Shown in pieces: positions 26,164 through 33,277 of a stretch of 64,000 bases of DNA (its first letter is position 1; the number at the start of each line of letters is the position of its first letter). This DNA comes from Murimonas intestini (GTDB lineage: Bacteria; Bacillota; Clostridia; Lachnospirales; Lachnospiraceae). The DNA lies in NCBI GenBank assembly GCA_003148945.1, contig QGGY01000002.1:310001-374000 (forward strand). The letters are read 5' to 3'. Position numbers and translations under genes: made by a program. The notes under the pieces are model-generated. The model was not told the DNA's origin and did not search any database. It worked only from the letters and a program-made list of their open reading frames with translations.

Positions 26164-26628
26164 ATGTGTATAGTTTGTGACAGGATTTCCATGATAAAAA
26201 ATGGAACAAACCCTTATTTTGTTAAAGAATTAGAAACTGGATATGTAGTAATCGGCGATAATCAGCATTTCAAAGGATATACATTATTTTTATATAAGGA
26301 ACATGTAAATGAATTATACCAGCTTAATCATTCAACGAAATTAAAATTTTTAGAAGAAATGTCTCTCGTTGCTGAAGCTGTCCAGAAAGCGTTTAAGGCA
26401 GAAAAAATGAATTACGAATTACTCGGTAATGGTGACTCTCATATGCACTGGCACTTATTTCCACGCCGAAAAAACGATTTAGGAATTTATGGAAAAGATG
26501 GACAGGGACCTGTATGGTGGTATCCCAGAGAAAAAATGTATTCTTCTGCAGCTGAACCAACTGAAAACGAGTTAGAAGTAATGAAATCTTCTCTCTTGAC
26601 TGAACTTAATTCTCTTCTTGCAAAATAA
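26164..26628 (+). CDS. HIT-family nucleotide hydrolase/transferase
   Basis: A 154-residue histidine-triad protein. The HxHxH motif is present as HMHWHLFPR (near residue 100), following the usual core MNYELLGNGDS. A CxxC pair at the very start (MCIVCDRI) may bind zinc, as in some HIT proteins of the Hint branch. These enzymes hydrolyse AMP-lysine or related nucleotide conjugates. I chose the ATG at 26164 behind AGGGAGAAA; an in-frame ATG at 26143 lies upstream of that ribosome site. The gene is monocistronic with its own promoter. Confidence 0.85.
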   Translation: MCIVCDRISMIKNGTNPYFVKELETGYVVIGDNQHFKGYTLFLYKEHVNELYQLNHSTKLKFLEEMSLVAEAVQKAFKAEKMNYELLGNGDSHMHWHLFPRRKNDLGIYGKDGQGPVWWYPREKMYSSAAEPTENELEVMKSSLLTELNSLLAK

Positions 26629-26929
26629 ATATTTAGTATTATTTACACTTACTGTTTCCTGCACTGTCCGGCTCACCCCAGTAAAAGGAACATCTATTTT
26701 TATTATAAAGTGTTTTGTATTTGTACATCAAATTTCTGTTATTCATACCCCACTTTTATCGTTGGGCATGATTTTTTTCACATTCCATATTTCATTTGAA
26801 ATTGCTTTCAGCGATAGGATTTCCGCACTCTTCTTTATTTATGGTAACGACTTTCTTTACGGATAATGCAATTTCCATCATCTCTGTTATAATGGTTAAA
26901 GAATGTTAACGAAGGAAGGGAGCATTATT
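26629..26929 (+). promoter_or_regulatory. Leader and extended -10 promoter of the nitroreductase gene
   Basis: This 301-base gap holds no gene I can support. Close to its end, TGTTATAAT (26885-26893) is an extended -10 box with no good -35, 37 bases before the nitroreductase start. A plus-strand open frame across 26618-26866 lacks a ribosome site and family sequence. Confidence 0.55.
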
Positions 26930-27703
26930 ATGTCAAACCATGTAATAAGTATATCAAAAGATAAATGCATTGGATGCAGTATGTGTGTGAAGGACTGCCC
27001 GGCAAATAATATAAGGATCAAAAATAAAACTGCCTGCATCATTTCAAATGACTGTGTCATGTGCGGACACTGCACGGCAGTCTGTCCGAAGGGCGCAGTC
27101 ACGATCAGCGGTTACGAGGAGCAGCCGGCTGAGAAAAGCAGAGAGGTACGCCTGAATCCTGACGATGTACTGGACACCATACGTTTCCGGCGTACTGTCA
27201 GACAATTCATAGATAAAGAAATTCCCGACAGTGTTCTGCAGCAGATCCTGGAGGCCGGGAGACTGACTCACACAAAAAAGAATATGCAGGACGTTTCTTT
27301 TTTCGTATTAAAAAAGGAAAAATCAAATCTGGAACATCTGGCAGTCAATCTTTTCCGGAAGCTGAAACCTTTTGTGAATCTGTTCAGCCCTATGTCCCGC
27401 AGGGTAGAAATTACAGACAGCTTTTTCTTTTTTAATGCGCCGGAGGTCATTGTTATCGTATCCTCCAGCAGTATAAACGGGGCACTCGCAGCACAGAATA
27501 TGGAATTTGCCGCGGAGGCAAATGGTCTGGGGGTACTGTACAGCGGGTTTTTCACAATGGCTGCCAACAGTTCACGCAAGATCAAAAAAATACTTGATCT
27601 ACCCAAAGGGAAAAAAGTAATTACCACCCTAGTTCTTGGATATCCTAAGGTTAAGTACCATCGTTCTGCCCAGCGTGAAAAATTAAATGTTAAATATTTG
27701 TAA
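26930..27703 (+). CDS. Nitroreductase fused to an N-terminal two-cluster ferredoxin
   Basis: A 257-residue protein. Residues 13-52 carry two [4Fe-4S] motifs (Cys13, 16, 19, 23 and Cys42, 45, 48, 52). The remainder is an FMN-dependent nitroreductase domain starting RFRRTVRQFIDKEIPDSVL, with NGLGVLYSGFF and a final LVLGYPKVKYHRSAQREK. Such ferredoxin-nitroreductase fusions transfer low-potential electrons to flavin and are common in Clostridia, where they reduce quinones, nitroaromatics or enoates. The start at 26930 follows GAAGGAAGGGAG. It is followed by an ArsR-type regulator and an EFR1-type protein in the same direction. Confidence 0.92.
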   Translation: MSNHVISISKDKCIGCSMCVKDCPANNIRIKNKTACIISNDCVMCGHCTAVCPKGAVTISGYEEQPAEKSREVRLNPDDVLDTIRFRRTVRQFIDKEIPDSVLQQILEAGRLTHTKKNMQDVSFFVLKKEKSNLEHLAVNLFRKLKPFVNLFSPMSRRVEITDSFFFFNAPEVIVIVSSSSINGALAAQNMEFAAEANGLGVLYSGFFTMAANSSRKIKKILDLPKGKKVITTLVLGYPKVKYHRSAQREKLNVKYL

Positions 27704-27728
27704 CTGTAAAAGTACAAAGGTGGATAAA

Positions 27729-28070
27729 ATGGAAAAAGAATGCAAAGAACGGGTTGAAAAAATAACTCGGGGATTTCAGGAATGCCGGAAAGCATTTACT
27801 GCAATCGGAGATGAGACAAGGCAGCTGATTCTTCTGGTGCTTCTGCAGAGTGATCTCTCTGGTATACGCGTAGGCGAGATTGCAGAAAAGACTCACCTGA
27901 CAAGACCTTCTGTCTCTCATCACCTGCAGATTTTAAGAAGTGCGGGTATCGTAAGCATGCGCAAAGACGGCACTAAAAATTATTATTATATCTGTGAGGA
28001 TGAAACACAGTGGAAATCCATCGCAGACCTGGTAAATCTCATATATGAAAGTGTGACAACCATCCATTAA
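27729..28070 (+). CDS. ArsR-family winged-helix regulator
   Basis: A 113-residue winged-helix protein. Recognition region: IGDETRQLILLVLLQ, then LTRPSVSHHLQILRSAGIVSMR and a wing DGTKNYYYI. No CxC or other obvious metal-binding pair is seen, so it may sense redox or a small molecule rather than metal. I chose the ATG at 27729 behind AAAGGTGG; the open frame to 27687 overlaps the nitroreductase gene. Position between two ferredoxin-flavin genes suggests autoregulation of this operon. Confidence 0.88.
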   Translation: MEKECKERVEKITRGFQECRKAFTAIGDETRQLILLVLLQSDLSGIRVGEIAEKTHLTRPSVSHHLQILRSAGIVSMRKDGTKNYYYICEDETQWKSIADLVNLIYESVTTIH

Positions 28071-28090
28071 TTAAAAGGAGCTGATAAATT

Positions 28091-28843
28091 ATGATTATAT
28101 TTTTCTCTGGAACAGGCAACAGTGAATATGCTGCCAAAAAAATAGGAAAGGAGATCAATGACAGCGTTCTGGATCTCTTTGAAAAAATACGGAACTCAGA
28201 TTATTCTGCTGTTGCATCTGAAAAACCCTGGATACTTGTAGTTCCCACTTATGCGTGGCGGATTCCCCATATCATACATGACTGGCTGATGAAGACAGAA
28301 TTGTCAGGAAACCGCAGTATCTATTTTGTAATGACATGCGGAGGATCCATCGGCAATGCAGGCAGTTATCTGAAGAAGCTCTGCAGAGCAAAAGGTCTGA
28401 ACTATATGGGATGCGCTGCCATCACCATGCCGGAAAACTACATTGCGCTTTTTACCACTCCTGGAAAAGAAGAGGCCTTAAAGATCATCGAACAGGCTGA
28501 TAACAAAATATCTGATGTGATACGCTATATAAATAAAAACACATCCATTCCAGATGCCGGGATAACCTTTAAAGATAAAATAAGCAGCGGCCCGGTAAAC
28601 AATATTTTTTATCCTCTGTTTGTCCACTCTAAAAAATTCTATTCCACAGATGCCTGTATATCCTGCGGAAAATGCGAGAGGGTCTGTCCGCTTGATAATA
28701 TACGGCTTCAAAACGGAAAACCAGTATGGGGCAAAAACTGTACCCACTGTATGGCCTGTATATCCAGATGTCCGAAAGAGGCAATTGAGTACGGCAGCCA
28801 CAGCAAGGGTATGCCAAGATATACCTGTTCTAAAGTCTTATAA
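28091..28843 (+). CDS. EFR1-type flavodoxin-ferredoxin protein
   Basis: A 250-residue protein: an N-terminal flavodoxin-like FMN domain (IFFSGTGNSEYAAKKIG is the phosphate-binding loop; VPTYAWRIPHIIHDWL follows) and a C-terminal part with two [4Fe-4S] motifs (CISCGKCERVCPL and CTHCMACISRCPK). This is the EFR1 family of clostridial proteins, which probably shuttle electrons between ferredoxin and flavin carriers. It lies 20 bases behind the ArsR gene (AAAGGAGC ribosome site) and is followed by a strong terminator, so it ends the nitroreductase-ArsR-EFR1 operon. Confidence 0.9.
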   Translation: MIIFFSGTGNSEYAAKKIGKEINDSVLDLFEKIRNSDYSAVASEKPWILVVPTYAWRIPHIIHDWLMKTELSGNRSIYFVMTCGGSIGNAGSYLKKLCRAKGLNYMGCAAITMPENYIALFTTPGKEEALKIIEQADNKISDVIRYINKNTSIPDAGITFKDKISSGPVNNIFYPLFVHSKKFYSTDACISCGKCERVCPLDNIRLQNGKPVWGKNCTHCMACISRCPKEAIEYGSHSKGMPRYTCSKVL

Positions 28844-28848
28844 ACCGA

Positions 28849-28888
28849 TGTCAGGGGCAGCCGCTGTTAAAAGCGGCTGCCCCTGACA
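28849..28888 (+). terminator. Strong hairpin terminator of the EFR1 operon
   Basis: A perfect 17-base inverted repeat (arms 28849-28865 and 28872-28888, 6-base loop), six bases past the EFR1 stop codon, followed by TTCTAACTTT. Its high GC makes a very stable stem that may also end minus-strand transcription. Confidence 0.85.
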
Positions 28889-28904
28889 TTCTAACTTTAA
28901 ATGT

Positions 28905-28939
28905 ATGTGCATCTACTACACAGACTTCTGAATAGTTAC
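28905..28939 (-). repeat. Dispersed hairpin repeat, copy B (degenerate)
   Basis: Carries the shared end GTAACTATTCAG followed by AGTCTGTG on the minus strand, with a degenerate stem. It lies 16 bases behind the stop codon of the carboxylate permease on the minus strand, the same relative position as the other copies. Confidence 0.5.
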
Positions 28940-28954
28940 CTTTAAACTTTGTAC

Positions 28955-30256
28955 TTAAATATGGAAAAATGAAAATACGCCAATGGTAGCCAGAACCGCA
29001 CATATTAATGGAATAACAAGTGAAGCAACTATCATGCCATTAGGCAGTACATTTTCCTTTACATCCTTATCCGCACAGCTGGCAATTGTCAGCGCTCCAC
29101 CTGTTGAGAACGGTGACATGGCTGTTGACAGCCCGCCTATATAGATACATGCAAACAGCATGACGGGATTTAACCCCAGGGATGCTGCCAGTCCGGGTAC
29201 CAGCGGATACATCAGCGGCATAACTGTTGATGTGCAGCTGGAGAAGAAGCTTAAGAAAGCTGCAAACAGGATCAGGAATGCCGGAACCAGGAATTTCGGA
29301 ATAGTACCGGAGAGCAATGATGCCATCGCGTCTACTAAGCCTGCTTCCTTTGCCACACAGATCAGAGTGTATACACCAACGATCATAACAATTGTGTTGA
29401 TTGGAATAGATTTGATAACTTTTTTCTCATCACCAATTTTCATCAGTACACATACAAGCGCACCTATAAACATGATGACCTGCGGCTGGCAGAAATTAGC
29501 CACTGCTGCTACAACATCATTTTTTACCCAGGCATTTAAAAGAGCCGGTACGACCATAAATGCAAATGCTATCAATACGATAACCATTGTCTTTTTCTGC
29601 AGCGGATTGAAAGCCTCCGGCTTCTCCACTGCCACTCTTTTAGCCTTATAACCTTTATAGAAGATATAAAAAATAACTACTGAAAGGATAAAAGCTATAC
29701 ATGAATTCAGCCAGACAAAGTTCCCTGCTGCATTCACCTCTGAAGCGCTGTAATTACATGCTTCAATCAGAGATTTAGAAATCATACCGCCGTAACCGTT
29801 GTAAATATTTCCAGATCCAATAGTATTTCCATATCCGATGCAGACTGCGATCAGGACTGGATTTACATTGGCGCTGAGTCCGATAAGGAACAGGAAGGGA
29901 CCTACGATAACTGGTGTAGATGCGCCAGCCCCAAGACCTCCAACAACTAAAGATACTAAAAAGATGGCAAGCGGAATCAGTTTGGCATTTCCATTTAAAG
30001 CGTACAGGATCTTATGTCCCAGCACATCCATAGTTCCGTTGTCGTTTGCATACGTAAAAAACAGTGAAATTGAGATCAGATAGAATACGATAGTCGTCGG
30101 CCAGAAATTAATGATATCGCCGGCTTTCATACCCATAACGCCTATACCGATTACAAATGCACATACCATGGCGATGATACCGGTATTCTGTTTAAACTTC
30201 CATCCAATCACAATAGAAACAACAATTGCTATCAGGCATAACCACATTGCAAGCAT
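28955..30256 (-). CDS. Ion-transporter-superfamily carboxylate permease (MatC/SLC13-like)
   Basis: A 433-residue polytopic membrane protein with about 11-12 hydrophobic segments. The start (AMWLCLIAIVVSIVIGWKF) and FWPTTIVFYLISISLFFTYA resemble the N-terminal domain of MatC-type dicarboxylate carriers, and the serine/threonine-rich hairpins SSCTSTVMPLMYPL and GGLSTAMSPFSTGGALTIAS are typical substrate or sodium loops of the ion-transporter superfamily. These carriers import di- or tricarboxylates. It lies 36 bases behind a URO-D gene in the same direction and is divergent from a PucR regulator and glycyl-radical enzyme, so it probably imports the substrate of that pathway. The exact substrate is unknown. 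Confidence 0.85.
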   Translation of the reverse strand: MLAMWLCLIAIVVSIVIGWKFKQNTGIIAMVCAFVIGIGVMGMKAGDIINFWPTTIVFYLISISLFFTYANDNGTMDVLGHKILYALNGNAKLIPLAIFLVSLVVGGLGAGASTPVIVGPFLFLIGLSANVNPVLIAVCIGYGNTIGSGNIYNGYGGMISKSLIEACNYSASEVNAAGNFVWLNSCIAFILSVVIFYIFYKGYKAKRVAVEKPEAFNPLQKKTMVIVLIAFAFMVVPALLNAWVKNDVVAAVANFCQPQVIMFIGALVCVLMKIGDEKKVIKSIPINTIVMIVGVYTLICVAKEAGLVDAMASLLSGTIPKFLVPAFLILFAAFLSFFSSCTSTVMPLMYPLVPGLAASLGLNPVMLFACIYIGGLSTAMSPFSTGGALTIASCADKDVKENVLPNGMIVASLVIPLICAVLATIGVFSFFHI

Positions 30257-30292
30257 TTCTTATCCCCCTTTTATCATGTCAATATTTTTGTT

Positions 30293-31273
30293 TTAAGCAG
30301 GACCGTGGGCAGCTTCCGCCGCATACCTAAGTCCTTCTTCACGAAGCAATAAAACCCTTCTCATCGTTTCCTCCGGTGTAGCCCCCTGCACGATATGGTT
30401 GCCCATAATAAAGCTGCCATAAGGGCCATACGTATCGATCACCCGGTGGACCTCGCCGATCATCATCTCATCTGTGGCGTCAATGCCTGCAGGAGCACCA
30501 AAGGAATCAAATCCGCCGATCAGTGTGATCTGTTTACCATATTTCTTTAAAATACCCACTATATCATTTGCCGGATCGACTGAACTCCAGGCAACTGCGC
30601 CCTCCCTGATAAACTCTTCTACAAGTGTCTCTGCCTTGCCGCAGCAGTGCTGTATCGGCCTGGCGCCAATTGCATAAATTGCATCATTAATCATTTTGTG
30701 GGAAGGCTGGATGAATTCACAGTACTGCTCCCGTGACAGGAACAGTCCTGACGCATAACCAGTATCATCAAATGTGACCACAAAATCAGGATGATAGTAT
30801 TTCCCTATGTATTCAATATACTCAATACGGTATTCTGTGAATGCTTTCAGGAAATCCTTGCAGTGGTCCGGCTCATCCATCAGTGCATAAGTCAGCTCCT
30901 CAAGCCCCATCAGGTCCAGGAACCGCTCAAACGGCCCATTGCCCATACAGTATTCCATGAACTGGGTATCTCTGTCCAGGCCCTTTAACTCCTTCTCCGA
31001 TTTTTCCGCCCAGTCTACTGCCTTCAGATCCGGAAATCTGACTTGATTTTTCCAGTCAGTTATATCTGTCAGTACATAGTTTCCGGGTACAGGTGTCTGT
31101 CCTCCGATCCCAGACGCCCACAGACATCCAAAGCCGTCAAGTCCGCCGCCAGCCGGTCCCTTTTCCCATACATCCCCCAGTCCTACATTGTAGCGGACAG
31201 GTTTTGAATAGACAGGCACCTGTTCAGGCATCCCATGGCGCATGGCAATGTCGTAATTCTCTTTTAATGTCAT
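30293..31273 (-). CDS. URO-D-fold protein (corrinoid methyltransferase-like), copy 1
   Basis: A 326-residue protein of the uroporphyrinogen decarboxylase superfamily, which also includes MtaA/MtbA-type corrinoid methyltransferases. It has the strand-end motifs VVTFDDTGYASGLFLS (near 165) and PIQHCCGKAETLVEEF (His209, Cys210-Cys211), where MtaA proteins carry the zinc-binding His-x-Cys. The usual third ligand Cys near the C-terminus is absent; the aligned stretch reads IMGNHIVQGATPEET (His293). No haem-pathway genes are nearby, so haem synthesis is unlikely. No corrinoid protein is present in the window. It is divergent from the glycyl-radical locus and leads into the permease gene. Reaction unknown. 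Confidence 0.85.
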   Translation of the reverse strand: MTLKENYDIAMRHGMPEQVPVYSKPVRYNVGLGDVWEKGPAGGGLDGFGCLWASGIGGQTPVPGNYVLTDITDWKNQVRFPDLKAVDWAEKSEKELKGLDRDTQFMEYCMGNGPFERFLDLMGLEELTYALMDEPDHCKDFLKAFTEYRIEYIEYIGKYYHPDFVVTFDDTGYASGLFLSREQYCEFIQPSHKMINDAIYAIGARPIQHCCGKAETLVEEFIREGAVAWSSVDPANDIVGILKKYGKQITLIGGFDSFGAPAGIDATDEMMIGEVHRVIDTYGPYGSFIMGNHIVQGATPEETMRRVLLLREEGLRYAAEAAHGPA

Positions 31274-31550
31274 TAATACATCTGCATCTCCCTTCCCATT
31301 TTGTTTTATTTCGTACAGTATACCATGTGCCTGTCATATTGTATCTTTTTGTAAGGTGTTTTCCAAAAATCATGGCAAAAACGTACAGTTTTTTTTAATT
31401 TCTTATGCACAAAAAGACATTTTTTCATAATTTCCTGTCGAATAATGCTGTATATGTGGAAGATAATAAGCTATACTAGATAATAAATATATACATAATA
31501 ACAAGAGTCCAGATACAATCACTTATAAATCACAAAACCAGGAGGTCTCT

Positions 31551-33137
31551 ATGGCTATTTTTGATCTGTTAAAACTTAAGCTGCAGGAAGATATTATTTT
31601 CTCAAGGTTTTCCGGCAAAAATTTCCGGATTGAGTCTGTCGATATACTCACTGAAAAAACTGTACTCTGCGACAGGATGATCTGCATTTCTAATGAAAAA
31701 ACCGCCAGTTCTATTATCCAGACAAGGAAAAGCCAGTGCTCCGGCATCTCTGCTATTTTTCTTGTGTCAGCACAGCCTTCTAAAAACCGTGTGCTCCAGG
31801 AACTGAGTGAAAAATATAATTTAAATATTATCATGGCCAGCCGTTCTGAGAATGAGCTGAATCTGGCTGTGACACAGGCCATGAACTACTATCTGTCTGC
31901 CTCCCGCTTTTTTAAAAAGCTGTGGTCCTGCCAGGATATGGTACAGGTTATCAACCAGGTCTCAAAATTCCTGGGGGAAGAGGCCCTGGTGATGAACAGT
32001 TTCGGGAATCTGGTATACCAGACTGCCAATTTCAACACAAGCATCAAAGCCCATATCACCAGGCAGTTTCATGACATCTGTTCCGGCACGGATAAAGACA
32101 GTTTCGACCGCTGCAGGATCGGAAATATGCCTGAGACTCCTTTTATCTATGTAAAACTATGGCAGAGCAATTTCCTGTATGGTATTTTGTTCATTACCAC
32201 TTCCAACCATACCATACATGATTACCGCTGGCTTTTGAAGCATCTCTTTGACTGTCTTACCAGGCTGATTTATTCTGATACCCGGACAAATCCCAATGTG
32301 CCGCCCAGATTTTCTATCATCTGGAAAGAGATCATGGACAAACGTTTCAGCTCATCTGAGGAACTCAGGAACCGTTTTCTTCACTCCGGATACAGGATCG
32401 ATACATTCTCCCGCCTGATGGTGGTCCAGATGAACCAGCCCACAGAACAGCTGGAATATCTGTACCTGCAGCTTTATCCACTATTGAAGAACTTTTTCCC
32501 TGACAGCCAGATCACCCTTTATCTGGGCACCATTGTAATCCTTAACTGGGAAGCAGAGCGCAATTACAATCTGTCTCTCTCACCGGAGATAGCGGTTCAG
32601 TTAGAAGAGCTGCTGAAAAAATATAACAGTTATATCTGTGTGGGCTGGGGAACCCGTGATATGAGCTGGCTTCCGGCCCTGTACAACTTCAGCCACAAGG
32701 TACTCTATCTGCACTACCAGATCGAAGATAAATATCAGGAATCCCGGATCATCCACTATGGCAACTACTGTCCAATGCTCATCACCGACCTGTGTGTGCA
32801 GCACGCCCGGACTGAGGGCAGTACAAAGAGTGTGATGCTGCTGTGCCATCCTGCTGTCATCAACCTTTACCGCTATGACCTGAAGCACAAGACAAATCTG
32901 GAAAACACCCTGTTTCATTATCTGATCAACCATCACAGCCTTGAGCAGACAGCTGCCAGCCTTTTTATGCACAGGAACACAGTAGTAAATAAACTGAGGA
33001 AAATAAAAGAGCTGGTCTCCATGGACCTGACCGCCCCCGAAAACCAGCCCCATCTTATTTTCTCACACTATGTCCTGCACTACTGCATCAGCATGGTGGA
33101 TCCCGGGTTTGTAACTACATACCCGTTAAACAGATAG
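31551..33137 (+). CDS. PucR-family transcriptional regulator
   Basis: A 528-residue regulator. The N-terminal half is a PucR-like sensing region (KLKLQEDIIFSRFSGKNFRIE onward). The C-terminus is the PucR helix-turn-helix: LENTLFHYLINHHSLEQTAA, then SLFMHRNTVVNKLRKIKELV. Such regulators activate purine, amino acid, choline or carboxylate catabolism genes when the substrate is bound. The ATG at 31551 follows CAGGAGG. It is divergent from URO-D copy 1 (277-base shared region) and lies 140 bases before the glycyl-radical enzyme, so it is the likely activator of both transcripts. Confidence 0.88.
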   Translation: MAIFDLLKLKLQEDIIFSRFSGKNFRIESVDILTEKTVLCDRMICISNEKTASSIIQTRKSQCSGISAIFLVSAQPSKNRVLQELSEKYNLNIIMASRSENELNLAVTQAMNYYLSASRFFKKLWSCQDMVQVINQVSKFLGEEALVMNSFGNLVYQTANFNTSIKAHITRQFHDICSGTDKDSFDRCRIGNMPETPFIYVKLWQSNFLYGILFITTSNHTIHDYRWLLKHLFDCLTRLIYSDTRTNPNVPPRFSIIWKEIMDKRFSSSEELRNRFLHSGYRIDTFSRLMVVQMNQPTEQLEYLYLQLYPLLKNFFPDSQITLYLGTIVILNWEAERNYNLSLSPEIAVQLEELLKKYNSYICVGWGTRDMSWLPALYNFSHKVLYLHYQIEDKYQESRIIHYGNYCPMLITDLCVQHARTEGSTKSVMLLCHPAVINLYRYDLKHKTNLENTLFHYLINHHSLEQTAASLFMHRNTVVNKLRKIKELVSMDLTAPENQPHLIFSHYVLHYCISMVDPGFVTTYPLNR

Positions 33138-33277
33138 TCACAGATTTAACCAGAATATCTGTACTTTGCGACCAGATGTTATATTTTCTGAAAACCTTCC
33201 ATAGATATGCGTGCGTGACTTATGTTAAGCTTTCGCTATAGAATCATAATTATCATGAAATCAAAGGAGGTTTCCAA

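Noticed and set aside
30293-31273. Haem-pathway uroporphyrinogen decarboxylase (HemE)
   Set aside because: No haem genes nearby, HCCGK motif of the methyltransferase-like branch, and context of a carboxylate pathway.
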